Source: Dyadobacter sp. CY312
Lineage (GTDB): Bacteria; Bacteroidota; Bacteroidia; Cytophagales; Spirosomataceae
Length of the DNA: 64,000 nucleotides
Assembly: GCF_021390535.1 (NCBI RefSeq)
Contig: NZ_JAJUXG010000015.1
Location: 227,863-291,862 of the forward strand
Direction of reading: 5' to 3'
A model generated the notes under the pieces. It worked only from the letters and a program-made list of their open reading frames with translations. It was not told the origin of the DNA and made no database searches. The translations under genes were made by a program, and so were the position numbers. How positions within the stretch are numbered: the first letter of the stretch is position 1; each line of letters begins with the position of its first letter. This document shows, in pieces, positions 1 to 9,882 of the stretch.

Positions 1-1122
1 CCCATCCGTCTCATTTCCCCTCAAATACCTGATCTGATTCGGAATCTCTTTCGGATTGGCCCAGTTGGTATCCTTTTCTTTGTATCCAACACGATATGCG
101 CCCATTCCAACATATATATGGCGTCCATAACTATTGTCGGTCCACCAGTCTACGAGATTCTTATATGGCACTCTTCCAAACCCGGATGAAAAATAAACTT
201 GCGGGGCAATGTAATCAACCCAACCTTCTTTAATCCATTTTCTGCTGTCCGCATAAAGATCATCATAGGATGCAAGAGCTCCGTAGGTTTTAGACCCTTC
301 CTGATCTGTTCCTTTATTACGCCACACTCCGCAAGGGCTGATCCCAAATTTAAGGCGCGGGTTAACCTCTTCCAGTGCGTCGTGTATTTGCTTCACCAGC
401 AGATCAATATTATTTCTTCTCCAATCAGCCTTATTAGTAAAACCCCTTCCATATTTCCTGAAAGATGCTTCATCCTGAACAACCTGCCCCGGAACTATAT
501 ATGGATAAAAATAGTCGTCGAAATGAATGCCGTCAACATTGTAATTTTTGGCAACGTTTACGGTGATCTGAGTGATAAAATCTCTTACTTCCGGAATACC
601 AAAGTCAAAAAGTTTGTACCCGTCATAATTCAATATCCATTCCGGATGTGTGTAGCTTATATTGTCTGTAGAAACACTCGTTGAAGACTTATGAACCAGC
701 CGGTTCAGATTCAGCCAGGCATGAAATTCAAGCCCTCTTTGATGCGCTTCCTTGATCATGAACTCCATCGGATCCCAAAAAGGCTCCGGTCTTCTGCCTT
801 GCCTGCCGGTGAGCCATTCTGACCAGGGTTCAGGACTTTTGGCATAAAATGCATCTCCGGCAGCCCTAACCTGAACAAAAACAGCATTCATCCCTACCCT
901 CTTGTGAAAGTCCAGCAAATTTGAAAACTCTTGTCTCTGCGCCTCGGGCACAAGATTTTTACTGCTTGGCCAGTCTATATTATCAACAGTGGCAATCCAT
1001 ACCGCTCTGAATTCTCTTTTAGGGGGTAATATAATTTCCGTTTCAGTGCTTTGGGCCACACAGCCTGTCAGCAAAAAAAAGTCAAGTAAAAGAAAAAGCG
1101 TAACTACTTTAATTTTTTTCAC
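1..1122 (-). CDS. Family 10 glycosyl hydrolase-like (GHL10) lipoprotein, truncated by window edge
   Basis: The visible 374 residues begin with a GTG codon at 1122. No in-frame ATG lies upstream before a stop. The N-terminus is a lipoprotein signal: Lys-rich start, hydrophobic core, then the lipobox LTGC at about residues 18-21. It is followed by REFRAVWIATVDNIDWPS, a signature of the GHL10 family (YngK-like, COG1649). Further family blocks are FHAWLNLNRLVH, a GIHFDDYFYPY-like segment (NVDGIHFDDY), the FGISPCGVWRN block and DYIAPQVYF. The family has a TIM-barrel fold and is thought to cleave cell-envelope or other glycans; the substrate is not established. The protein should sit on the periplasmic or outer face of a membrane through its lipidated Cys. 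The C-terminus lies outside the window. The family call is strong and the substrate unknown. Confidence 0.88.
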   Translation of the reverse strand, partial: MKKIKVVTLFLLLDFFLLTGCVAQSTETEIILPPKREFRAVWIATVDNIDWPSSKNLVPEAQRQEFSNLLDFHKRVGMNAVFVQVRAAGDAFYAKSPEPWSEWLTGRQGRRPEPFWDPMEFMIKEAHQRGLEFHAWLNLNRLVHKSSTSVSTDNISYTHPEWILNYDGYKLFDFGIPEVRDFITQITVNVAKNYNVDGIHFDDYFYPYIVPGQVVQDEASFRKYGRGFTNKADWRRNNIDLLVKQIHDALEEVNPRLKFGISPCGVWRNKGTDQEGSKTYGALASYDDLYADSRKWIKEGWVDYIAPQVYFSSGFGRVPYKNLVDWWTDNSYGRHIYVGMGAYRVGYKEKDTNWANPKEIPNQIRYLRGNETDG

Positions 1123-1449
1123 TATAAAACGTATGCAAAATGTTATTCTGATCAAAGTAACGTAATTTGGAACAAAGTTAGCCGAGAACTGCCTTAAATC
1201 CATCCATATGTTCCGGGTTTAGTTCGAGGGTACACAACATCCGCCAAAGTTTTTATTCTTGACTTAGTTATATTTCTGAGGTTTTGTTTTTATGAAGAAC
1301 CATAAAAAACTGAATAATCACGAACTGAATAGTTGTTATTATGAATAATTTTTCTTGATATTTATTGTGTAATTACAAGGATTTTTTGTGACTTAACCGA
1401 GCCGTTAAGAATTAAATTTACCGCATAACGCTAAAAACTACATCCCGTA
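1123..1449. other. Divergent intergenic region
   Basis: This gap of about 330 bases separates the GHL10 lipoprotein (leftward) from the glycogen synthase (rightward). It is AT-rich, especially 1260-1430, and must hold promoters for both genes. I see no convincing full TTTG/TAnnTTTG promoter, no RNA gene and no open frame of note. Confidence 0.6.
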
Positions 1450-3264
1450 TTGGAACCATTTGTCAAAACCACTAAGAATAATGTCCTTTTTGAAATAGCC
1501 TGGGAGGTTTGTAATCAGGTAGGAGGAATTTATACTGTAATAAGAACGAAGGTACCAGCAATGGTAGAAAAGTGGGAAGATAACTACTTGTTACTTGGTC
1601 CTTATTTTGAGAAGAAAGCTTCATCAGAATTTGAAGAGATAACAGATATGGACAGCTCTCCAGCTGGCCGTACTGTGAAAAGACTACGCGAGATGGGCTA
1701 CGTGGTTCACTACGGTTACTGGCTGGTAACGGGTAAGCCGCGGGTTGTGCTTTTTGATCTGGAAAGTATCAACTATGAGCTGGATACAATTAAATTCAAC
1801 CTGTGGGAGCGCAATCGCATTCCAACCATTAATGTTGAACATCTGGTAAATCAGACCCTGTGTTTTGGTGAACTGGCACGTATTTTCCTGAAAGAATATG
1901 CTGAGGACAATGCGAAACGTGAAGAAATTTATGCTCAGTTCCATGAATGGATGGCAAGCAGTGGGCTACCCGATCTGAAAAGAGAAAATGTCAAGATCGC
2001 TACAACCTTCACTACCCACGCCACCATGCTTGGCCGATACCTGGCACAAAATGTAAGCGGATTCTATAACAAACTTCCGTTTTTCGATTGGGAGCAGGAG
2101 GCAAAAAATTATGGAATTGTAGCACAATGCTCTATTGAACGCCAGGCAGCACTGAGTGCGCACGTTCTGACAACTGTAAGTGATGTGACGGCAAGAGAAT
2201 GTGAAGTATTTTTGGGAAGAATGCCTGATCTCGTTACACCAAACGGCCTCAATGTAGTACGTTTCCAGGCCGTGCACGAGTTTCAGAACCTCCATTTAAA
2301 GTACAAAGAACGAATTCACGATTTTGTACTCGGACACTTTTTCCCAAGCTACTCTTTCGATCTTGATAAAACGCTTTATTTCTTCACATCGGGACGATAT
2401 GAATACAGTAACAAAGGTTATGATTTAACCCTGGAAGCACTCGCCCGGCTGAATTGGAAAATGGTTCAGGCCAATATGGACACAACGGTTGTGATGTTCA
2501 TTGTTACGAAGCAGCCATATCATTCCATTAATCCGGACGTGTTACAGTCAAGAGCTGTTTTAAATGAATTGCAGGAAACCTGTACTGCCATTGAAAAGGA
2601 AGTTGGGGAGAAATTATTCCTTGCTACCGCCTCAGGTACGGATCATAAAATGCCTGACCTCAATAATTTTGTTGATGAATATTGGCGTCTGCGTTTGCGC
2701 AGAACCATTCAAACATGGAAAACGGATAAACTTCCTGCCTTCGTAACACATGATTTGAAAGAAGAGGACGGCATCACTGACTTCTGCAAAAAGGCCAATC
2801 TGGTAAACAATGAAAGAGATCGTGTGAAGATTGTCTATCACCCTGATTTCATTTCTTCAACCAATCCGCTTTTCGGGTTAGATTATGGCCAGTTTGTACG
2901 CGGATGCCATTTGGGTGTGTTCCCAAGTTACTACGAACCGTGGGGATACACACCACTGGAATGTGTGGTGCGAGGTGTTCCTACCGTAACCAGTGACCTT
3001 TCCGGGTTTGGGGATTACATCATGCAAATCATGCGTGACTACGAAAACCGGGGTATATATGTGATCAACAGGAAATCGCAGACTTACACGCAGGCAGCTG
3101 ATCAAATGGCCGATATTTTATTCAAGTTCGTCAAAATGCAGCGCCGTGACCGTATTATGCAGCGTAACCGCGTCGAAAATATTTCGGATGTGTTCGACTG
3201 GATGAACCTTAGATCGTATTACGATACAGCTCACGATCTGGCAGCAAAGCGACGCAAGCCTTAA
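1450..3264 (+). CDS. Glycogen synthase, GT3 family
   Basis: This 604-residue protein should transfer glucose from a nucleotide sugar to glycogen in the cytoplasm. It resembles the eukaryotic-type GT3 synthases found in many Bacteroidota, not the bacterial GT5 GlgA. Near the N-terminus it has LFEIAWEVCNQVGGIYTVIR, the GT3 donor-site start. It also has TTFTTHATMLGRYL, the TTVSDVTARE and TPNGLNV blocks, and a C-terminal FPSYYEPWGYTPLECVVRGVP segment carrying the catalytic-site Glu region. The start is a TTG codon. No ATG lies between the upstream in-frame stop at 1432 and the conserved N-terminus, so TTG is required. A strong terminator follows, so it is probably monocistronic. Confidence 0.93.
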   Translation: MEPFVKTTKNNVLFEIAWEVCNQVGGIYTVIRTKVPAMVEKWEDNYLLLGPYFEKKASSEFEEITDMDSSPAGRTVKRLREMGYVVHYGYWLVTGKPRVVLFDLESINYELDTIKFNLWERNRIPTINVEHLVNQTLCFGELARIFLKEYAEDNAKREEIYAQFHEWMASSGLPDLKRENVKIATTFTTHATMLGRYLAQNVSGFYNKLPFFDWEQEAKNYGIVAQCSIERQAALSAHVLTTVSDVTARECEVFLGRMPDLVTPNGLNVVRFQAVHEFQNLHLKYKERIHDFVLGHFFPSYSFDLDKTLYFFTSGRYEYSNKGYDLTLEALARLNWKMVQANMDTTVVMFIVTKQPYHSINPDVLQSRAVLNELQETCTAIEKEVGEKLFLATASGTDHKMPDLNNFVDEYWRLRLRRTIQTWKTDKLPAFVTHDLKEEDGITDFCKKANLVNNERDRVKIVYHPDFISSTNPLFGLDYGQFVRGCHLGVFPSYYEPWGYTPLECVVRGVPTVTSDLSGFGDYIMQIMRDYENRGIYVINRKSQTYTQAADQMADILFKFVKMQRRDRIMQRNRVENISDVFDWMNLRSYYDTAHDLAAKRRKP

Positions 3265-3281
3265 ACAATAAAGTTGTTAAT

Positions 3282-3325
3282 AACGCCCACAAATACTAAA
3301 TAAACTGTATTTGTGGGCGTTTCTG
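3282..3325 (+). terminator. Rho-independent terminator after glycogen synthase
   Basis: A perfect 15-bp inverted repeat (AACGCCCACAAATAC at 3282-3296, its complement at 3307-3321) is followed by a T-rich run. It lies 18 bases after the stop codon. Confidence 0.85.
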
Positions 3326-3387
3326 TTGTTGAATTACTAAAAATTTTCAACACCTTCACGCCGGTTTATTTTTTATAACAATTTCCA

Positions 3388-4221
3388 ATGAATTACGTAG
3401 AATTAGAAATACATGCAGACTCCGATTTTTCGGAAATATTGATGGCAGAGCTTGGTGAAGCTGGTTTTGAATCTTTCGTGGAAACGGATGAGGGCTTGCT
3501 TGCTTACATACAAGAAGAGGATTTTGATGAAGCAAAAATTTCAGAGATCGTAAACAAGTATCAGGATCTTACACCCATAACTACCGCTTGGAAATCACTG
3601 GAAAGAAAAAACTGGAATGAGGAATGGGAAAAGAGCTACGCGCCTATTGAAGTGGGAAACAGAATCCGCGTCCGCGCAACATTCCACGAGCCGAACCCGA
3701 CCTTTCAGTATGACTTACTTATCCAGCCCAAAATGTCGTTTGGAACGGGGCATCACGAAACAACCTGGCTGGTGATGAACGAACAACTCAGCCTTCCGCA
3801 CGTTGGATTATCCATTATGGATGTAGGCTGTGGAACCGGGATTCTGGCTATTTTGGCGTACAAGCTTGGAGCAACCAATCTTTTAGGATTTGATATTGAC
3901 GAATGGGCGGTTGAAAATACGCAGGAAAACTTTGCGATGAATAACTTGCCAGCGGAAGCAGAGGTGTTTCAGGGCACCATTGATGGCGTTTCTTCCGAAT
4001 TGCGCTTCGGCGGTATTCTTGCAAATATCAACAGGAATATTTTGTTGGCAGAAATCCCTAAATACGTTTCGCATCTTGAAGCTGGTGGCTGGCTTGTCAC
4101 AAGTGGATTCTATGAGACCGATCAGGCTGATATTGAACGTTGTGCAGAAGAAAATGGATTAAAAAAAATCCGATCGAATACACGGAACCAGTGGGCAACC
4201 GTTGTATTTGAAAAGATATAA
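3388..4221 (+). CDS. prmA: Ribosomal protein L11 methyltransferase
   Basis: This 277-residue SAM-dependent methyltransferase should trimethylate ribosomal protein L11. The N-terminal 100 residues are the small substrate-recognition domain (YVELEIHADSDFSEILMAEL). The segment KMSFGTGHHETT is the PrmA hallmark, and IMDVGCGTGILAILA is SAM motif I. The motif GILANINRNIL corresponds to the family NI(L/N) loop. Length matches the family in Bacteroidota, where the protein is slightly shorter than in enterobacteria. The ATG start directly precedes the conserved N-terminus. It stands 65 bases before the giant exported protein gene and may be cotranscribed with it. Confidence 0.95.
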   Translation: MNYVELEIHADSDFSEILMAELGEAGFESFVETDEGLLAYIQEEDFDEAKISEIVNKYQDLTPITTAWKSLERKNWNEEWEKSYAPIEVGNRIRVRATFHEPNPTFQYDLLIQPKMSFGTGHHETTWLVMNEQLSLPHVGLSIMDVGCGTGILAILAYKLGATNLLGFDIDEWAVENTQENFAMNNLPAEAEVFQGTIDGVSSELRFGGILANINRNILLAEIPKYVSHLEAGGWLVTSGFYETDQADIERCAEENGLKKIRSNTRNQWATVVFEKI

Positions 4222-4285
4222 ACGGACTTCCCTAGCATTCTGACCCAGGACCGAACGGAGTCTCTTGAAAAGTACTTGATAACAC

Positions 4286-7200
4286 ATGAAAATTTTTAGA
4301 TACTTCTTTCTCTTTTACATCACGCTATCCGCAACGTCTGCGGTTGTGGGGCAAAATCTGAAACTTTCAGATGAGCCAGGACAGTTCATCACGCAGTTCC
4401 GCAAGTTGATGGATGGGAGCCGCAATCCGCAATACACACGCGCTGCGGCACAGTTAGATAGTGTATGGATGTCTTCTGTTGGCTCTGCCCAGCAGAATAA
4501 ATTCATATCAATAGTTCGTACGCAGATAGCAAAAGGACAAAAAGCAGGTCCTGTATTATTTCTTCTTACCCGCAATGCACACGCTTTTGCAAAGCAATCT
4601 CCCGAAAATTTTGATGGTTTTCTGGATCTTGCCATGCAGGCCGGGGTAAAATATGATGGTAAATCTTTCCAAAAAGTATTGGAGACGATCCGCACCATCA
4701 ACGAAACCAACAAACTGTATTCTGCCAACTACAATTCGCTTTATCTGCTTGGTGGCACTTATCGTTTCCGTTTTGACACAACCAATGCTGTTACTGCAAA
4801 TCAAGAAGCAGCCGTTGCGGCTGCAAATGACAGCTGGGATGCTCCGGTAGATACCAATTATGTGATTACTCCAAAGTCTAATCCGCTGCCTGTTGTTTCA
4901 GGTGCTATCGTGGAACTTCAAAATGCGGTTTTCGGGATGGTTGCAGCTGGTGATTCAGTTGTTTTCGGCCCAACGAATGGTAGTGTTACTTTGCAGAATG
5001 GTATTTTTGTTGGTAAAAGCGGGAAATTCAACTGGGCAGCAGCCGGCGATTCTTCCATTTATGTGGATCTGGACGCTTATTCTTTCAATATTTCTCAACC
5101 GAAAATTGTCGCTGAAAACGTAACGCTCCATGACGACCGGCAGCTTGCTAATCCCGTAAAGGGGACCATGGAATATCGTGGGACAAAAAAAGTCAGAGGG
5201 CAATCAGCTCCGTATCCTCGTTTTGTATCCAACGGCATCGATGCCCGCCTGAAAGCTTCACGGAAAAATATTGATTACAAAGGAGGTTATGCACTCATTG
5301 GTACCACCATGTTCAGTTCATCGCTCAGCGATCAGCCTTCAACAGTATCAGTCACCTACAAAGAAAAACCTGCATTTAAAGCACAAAGTAAAAAATTCAA
5401 TCTGAAGGATTCTGTTATCTCAGCTCCTTTCGCTACCTATTCCATGCCTCTGGGCACCGATTCGCTTTATCATCCGGGAGTAACTTTTTCTTACAACGAT
5501 GATGAAGGTGTTGTGAAATTGGGGAGAGCAGAAAAGACAGACTATGCGCCGCTTCCTTATCAGGATTCTTATCACAAGATGAATATATGGGCGCAAGCAA
5601 TGCGCTGGAAATTCCCCAATGACAAAGTTGAATTCCTGCGAATTGACGGAAAGCAGGTCGTGCCCGTAAAATTGGAATCCTTCGATTATTTTAAAAAGGA
5701 GCGATTTAAAGGTATTAGCCAGGAATTTGGTTTCCAACCTATGCTTTTGGCAGCTAATTATACCCAGACACAAAAGAAGTCGAGCTTTCTTGCAGAAGAG
5801 CTTGCCAAGCATTTCAAACAAAACCCGAAAATATTGCGCCGTACCTTGGAAAGACTTACCCTGGACGGCTATTTCATATACAACCAGCCTACCGACGAAT
5901 TTGCGTTAAGCAAAAAAGGTGCTTTGTACGTTTTGGCTAATCTGGATAAAGCCGATTATGACAACTTCCAGATTGTTTCTCAGTTCACCGCCAACGATGA
6001 AACTGCCAATGCCACCATTACATTGGGTGATACGTTGCTCACGGTCCTGGGAGTTTCAAGATTTATTGTCAGCGATTCTTTGAAAATTTACGGTGTACCT
6101 TCTGATAAAAAAGTAGTTATTGGCCGCAACCGGAACTTTGGCATGAATGGCCAGCTGGTGGCTTCCAACTATCAATTCAGAGGCCAGAACCTTAAATTTG
6201 ACTATAAGCAGTTTTTCGTTAATGTAAGTCCCAACGACTCTATCACTTTTACGCCGAAAGAAAAATTTACCAAAGGCCAAAAAGGCGAAGTGGGTGGTCA
6301 CGTAAAATATGAAAAAGGAGGCACATTTTATTTAAGTGACCCTTCCAACAAATCCGGTATTCAGAAAGGTAAAAAGTCGCCAAGGCTTGTGGTGCCCGAT
6401 GGAATGATGGTCTATTTTGACCAGCCCGAACGCGAGCCCGTTTTGTACCCGCGCGAGGTTTATTTCAAAATTCCAAAAATTGACATGGATGGCCTCGACC
6501 AGCGTGATGTCATTTTCGATGGTACATTTTATGGAAACGGCATCATTCCGGATATTAAAACGATCCTCAAAAGTATGCCCGACAACTCACTTGGTTTTGA
6601 GTACAAGCCGCCGGTTACAGATATGAAAATTTATAACGGAAAAGCGCTTGCCAAGTTTACAGATACACTGGTGATGGATAACACCGGGCTACATTCCAAG
6701 GCTATTATCAAGTATCTATCCGCTTCCATTACTGCAAAAGAAGTGTTGCTGGCTTCGGATTCACTTATGGCCACCGGGGAAGTCGCAAGTATAAAAGAGG
6801 CAAATATTGGCAAGGGATATTTCCCTGCGGTAGATCTTAAAGACTACACCCTACGCTGGTTTCCCAATACGGATAGCATGTTTATCAACACACAGGGGAA
6901 ATCGTTTTCTTTCCACAATAAAACCACCAATCTGGAAGGTGGATTGCTTTTGCGATCGACCGGATTATATGGAAACGGAAAGCTGAAACGAGCTGATTCG
7001 GAGATCACATCCGAGGATATTAAATTCAACAAGGAAGGTTTTCTGGCCAATAAATCGGTATTTTCTGTTAATAGTGGCGAGGACAAAGCGACTAAAAAAT
7101 TGCTTACCGGCAATAACGTTAACATCGATTTCAACTTTAAAACCGGGATTGCCAACTTCCTGACAGATGAAACCGGATTTGGTTCAGACTCATCAGGAAT

Positions 7201-8962
7201 GCAAATCCCGACAGCATCCTATCAGACTTTGATCGGGTCAGCAAAATGGGATATGAATAAAAAGACCATTTTGATGAAAGGATTTGGCGAAACATCCTCT
7301 TATACCTCCACGAATCCGGAAATGGAAGGTCTGACTTTTCAGGGATCTGAGGCTATTTATGATGTGGGCAAAGTGACGCTGAATGTAAAAGGAGTTCCTT
7401 TCGTGCAAACGGCAGATGTAAAAATAATACCCGATGGGGGATTACTCAGTATTGATTCAAAAGGGAAAATTAACCCTTTGAAAAAAGCAAGAATTGAAAT
7501 TGACACGCTCAATACCTCGCACCGTTTACGCGACGCCGATATCAAGATCAATTCAAGAAATCACTTTGAAGGCTCTGCGACCTACCAATATATCACTGCA
7601 CGAAAGGATACATTTAATATTAAAATGCAGAATTTCGAACTACACGAAATTGGGGCTGCAACGGAAGGCAAACAACGTAAAAACACAGAAGCGCAAAATG
7701 CAGTCGTGAAGTATTACACAACTGCAAGAGCCGATATTAAAGAAGCCGATAACCTCATTTTATCTCCAAGAATTCAATACAAAGGGGGTATCAATCTCAT
7801 CGCTTACGAACCATCCCTTCAACTGGAAGGGTTTGTGAAACCTGTTCTGAAATTCCGTAAAGATTTCCAGAGTTCCTGGATTGTTTACAATGAAGCGCCG
7901 GGAGAAAATATTGCCATTAAAATTGATAAAAACCTAAAAAACGAACATGAGCTTCCTCTGTCCGTCGGTTTGCATTACAATGAAGCGCGTGGCATGTACA
8001 TGAGTTTTCTATCTCCAAAAGATTCTGACGGAGACGAGGACATTTATCTTGCTCAGGGTGCAATGAATTTTGATGAGGACAGCAAATCTTTCAAAGTAAC
8101 ACCTCCACCGGGAGCAGACGGGCTTATCGACGAATCGAACATCTTGAAATTTGATGATAAAACAGGCCTGGCGAATTTTTCGGGTCCTTTGAAATTTACC
8201 AATGCGGACTGGATGCAGGCTTCTGGTATCGCAGAAGCGCAGGTGGATAGTTCCAGATTCAGCTTCAATACCCTGCTTGTTTTGAAAATGGCTGCGCTGG
8301 AACCAATCTTGCAGCCTCTTGCAGCAAAAATCGTTGAAGTTAACCTGGAAGAACAAAACAGCACTGCTGCGGATGATGATTTTGAGCAACAAAATCGTAA
8401 GCTGGCGGCCCTGATCGGCTCCAAAGCAACGGATGACTTCGTAAAATTGACAGCCGCAGGTTATAAACCCCTTTTTGAAGCATCACCAGTTCTCGACGCT
8501 CCAATGGTGTTATCTAATGTCGATCTGCGCTGGTCGGCTGTTCACGGTGCATACTATTCTCAGGGACCCATCGGTGTATCTCATTTTGGCAGGAATAACA
8601 TCAATGCACAGATGGAAGGTGTGCTGGAAATCCGGAGAACTGCGGATGGCGATGAATTCAGCCTCTATTTGCAGGCATCTCCGGATGTATGGTATTATTT
8701 CGATTATCGTCAGAATGAGCTCGGAGTAGTGTCGTCCTTGCTCGACTTTAATGATCAGCTGACAGCAAAATCGAAAAACGTCAAATCAAAGATGACGCTG
8801 GTTTCATTGGGCACAGAGGAAAAAGATATGTTTGTGAACCGTTTCGACGATTTTTACCAGCCCGCTGTTAAAAAAGCCAAGCTCATGAAAACAACCGTGA
8901 AGAAAAAAGTGACGCCGGCAGCAGAAAAGAAAAAGAAAGAAGAACAGGCGGAAGGCTTCTAA
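4286..8962 (+). CDS. Giant exported protein of unknown function (1558 aa)
   Basis: I do not recognise a named family. The N-terminus is a clear Sec signal peptide (KIFRYFFLFYITLSATSAVVG, cleavage probably before QNLKLSD), so the protein is exported. Residues from about 40 to 180 look helical. From about 200 to 1450 the sequence is strand-rich, with many short repeats of alternating polar and hydrophobic residues, as in extended beta-sheet or beta-helix scaffolds. About residues 500-550 contain a helical segment resembling a winged-helix-like insertion (AELAKHFKQNPKILRRTLERLTLDG read in pieces). The C-terminus is Lys/Glu-rich (KKKVTPAAEKKKKEEQ) without a recognisable type IX secretion tail or beta-barrel end motif. 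It lies between prmA and plsY. A role as an envelope scaffold is possible but is inference only. Confidence 0.85.
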   Translation: MKIFRYFFLFYITLSATSAVVGQNLKLSDEPGQFITQFRKLMDGSRNPQYTRAAAQLDSVWMSSVGSAQQNKFISIVRTQIAKGQKAGPVLFLLTRNAHAFAKQSPENFDGFLDLAMQAGVKYDGKSFQKVLETIRTINETNKLYSANYNSLYLLGGTYRFRFDTTNAVTANQEAAVAAANDSWDAPVDTNYVITPKSNPLPVVSGAIVELQNAVFGMVAAGDSVVFGPTNGSVTLQNGIFVGKSGKFNWAAAGDSSIYVDLDAYSFNISQPKIVAENVTLHDDRQLANPVKGTMEYRGTKKVRGQSAPYPRFVSNGIDARLKASRKNIDYKGGYALIGTTMFSSSLSDQPSTVSVTYKEKPAFKAQSKKFNLKDSVISAPFATYSMPLGTDSLYHPGVTFSYNDDEGVVKLGRAEKTDYAPLPYQDSYHKMNIWAQAMRWKFPNDKVEFLRIDGKQVVPVKLESFDYFKKERFKGISQEFGFQPMLLAANYTQTQKKSSFLAEELAKHFKQNPKILRRTLERLTLDGYFIYNQPTDEFALSKKGALYVLANLDKADYDNFQIVSQFTANDETANATITLGDTLLTVLGVSRFIVSDSLKIYGVPSDKKVVIGRNRNFGMNGQLVASNYQFRGQNLKFDYKQFFVNVSPNDSITFTPKEKFTKGQKGEVGGHVKYEKGGTFYLSDPSNKSGIQKGKKSPRLVVPDGMMVYFDQPEREPVLYPREVYFKIPKIDMDGLDQRDVIFDGTFYGNGIIPDIKTILKSMPDNSLGFEYKPPVTDMKIYNGKALAKFTDTLVMDNTGLHSKAIIKYLSASITAKEVLLASDSLMATGEVASIKEANIGKGYFPAVDLKDYTLRWFPNTDSMFINTQGKSFSFHNKTTNLEGGLLLRSTGLYGNGKLKRADSEITSEDIKFNKEGFLANKSVFSVNSGEDKATKKLLTGNNVNIDFNFKTGIANFLTDETGFGSDSSGMQIPTASYQTLIGSAKWDMNKKTILMKGFGETSSYTSTNPEMEGLTFQGSEAIYDVGKVTLNVKGVPFVQTADVKIIPDGGLLSIDSKGKINPLKKARIEIDTLNTSHRLRDADIKINSRNHFEGSATYQYITARKDTFNIKMQNFELHEIGAATEGKQRKNTEAQNAVVKYYTTARADIKEADNLILSPRIQYKGGINLIAYEPSLQLEGFVKPVLKFRKDFQSSWIVYNEAPGENIAIKIDKNLKNEHELPLSVGLHYNEARGMYMSFLSPKDSDGDEDIYLAQGAMNFDEDSKSFKVTPPPGADGLIDESNILKFDDKTGLANFSGPLKFTNADWMQASGIAEAQVDSSRFSFNTLLVLKMAALEPILQPLAAKIVEVNLEEQNSTAADDDFEQQNRKLAALIGSKATDDFVKLTAAGYKPLFEASPVLDAPMVLSNVDLRWSAVHGAYYSQGPIGVSHFGRNNINAQMEGVLEIRRTADGDEFSLYLQASPDVWYYFDYRQNELGVVSSLLDFNDQLTAKSKNVKSKMTLVSLGTEEKDMFVNRFDDFYQPAVKKAKLMKTTVKKKVTPAAEKKKKEEQAEGF

Positions 8963-9027
8963 AGATGTATTTGTAGAATTTATTTGATTATTATTAATCT
9001 AACAATTAATTTTACTTGCATTTTTCG

Positions 9028-9059
9028 CTTGCAAAAAAGCTGCCCCTATTGTATTTTTG
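9028..9059 (+). promoter_or_regulatory. Probable promoter of plsY
   Basis: TATTTTTG at 9052-9059 fits the Bacteroidota -7 consensus TAnnTTTG. A CTTG about 20 bases upstream is an imperfect -33 element. The start codon lies 45 bases downstream. Confidence 0.4.
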
Positions 9060-9103
9060 GCAAAAGCTTATTCTAATTCAAAATAAACAAGGAATAGTAC
9101 CAA

Positions 9104-9760
9104 ATGAGTGTTGTCTTATTTATAGTTACGATTTTAGCCGCTTACTTGTTGGGTTCCATCCCTAGCTCTGTATGGTATGGAATAGGTTATTTTGGAATTG
9201 ACGTCAGGAAACATGGAAGCGGCAATGCCGGTGCAACCAATACTTTCAGAGTGTTGGGAAAACGGGCTGGAACTGTTGTCATGTTAATTGACGTGATTAA
9301 GGGCTGGACAGCAACTTGCATAGCCTCAATGCTTTTTTACATGGGGACGATCGGTGAAACCGAACTGCTTATGTATAAAATCCTCTTTGGAATAATAGCA
9401 ATTATAGGTCACATCTTCCCTGTGTTTGTTCGTTTTAAAGGAGGAAAAGGAATAGCAACTTTGCTGGGAATGGTACTTGCTATCCATCCTGAACTCGCAC
9501 TGGTTTGTATCACCATTTTTATTCTGACCTTGCTGGCATCTCAATATGTTTCGTTGAGCTCTATTCTCGCTACACTTGCATTTCCGGTTTTATCCTGGGT
9601 GGGCGTGTTCGGGCATCCGGAGCCGTTACTCATTGTCTTCGGATTTATAATGTTCGTGCTTGTGGTGATTACACATCAAAAAAACATCATTCGCCTCCTG
9701 AATGGCAATGAAAACCGGGTTAACCTTTTCGGAAAATCGAAGGCAGTCCGGCATTCATAA
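9104..9760 (+). CDS. plsY: Glycerol-3-phosphate acyltransferase PlsY
   Basis: This 218-residue inner-membrane enzyme transfers an acyl group from acyl-phosphate to glycerol-3-phosphate, the first step of phospholipid synthesis. Its three family motifs are visible: GSIPSSVWYG near residue 17, then KHGSGNAGATNTFRVLGK, and VFVRFKGGKGIATLLG near residue 108. Five or so hydrophobic membrane segments match the family. It has its own probable promoter and a strong terminator downstream, so it seems to be a single-gene unit. Confidence 0.96.
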   Translation: MSVVLFIVTILAAYLLGSIPSSVWYGIGYFGIDVRKHGSGNAGATNTFRVLGKRAGTVVMLIDVIKGWTATCIASMLFYMGTIGETELLMYKILFGIIAIIGHIFPVFVRFKGGKGIATLLGMVLAIHPELALVCITIFILTLLASQYVSLSSILATLAFPVLSWVGVFGHPEPLLIVFGFIMFVLVVITHQKNIIRLLNGNENRVNLFGKSKAVRHS

Positions 9761-9784
9761 GAAAATATAATTTCAGAAATACCC

Positions 9785-9818
9785 ACCCCTAAGGATCAAA
9801 CCTTAGGGGTTATTTTTT
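9785..9818 (+). terminator. Rho-independent terminator after plsY
   Basis: A perfect 10-bp stem (ACCCCTAAGG / CCTTAGGGGT, 9785-9794 and 9801-9810) with a six-base loop is followed by TATTTTTT. Confidence 0.9.
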
Positions 9819-9882
9819 AAATTGGGCGTTCATTTTAAACCGGTGCCGTGCACCAGAAGTAACAAATTATCAAAACCAGATC

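Noticed and set aside
199..684. 161-residue plus-strand open frame
   Set aside because: It lies antisense to the GHL10 lipoprotein gene, which has clear family motifs and a lipoprotein signal.
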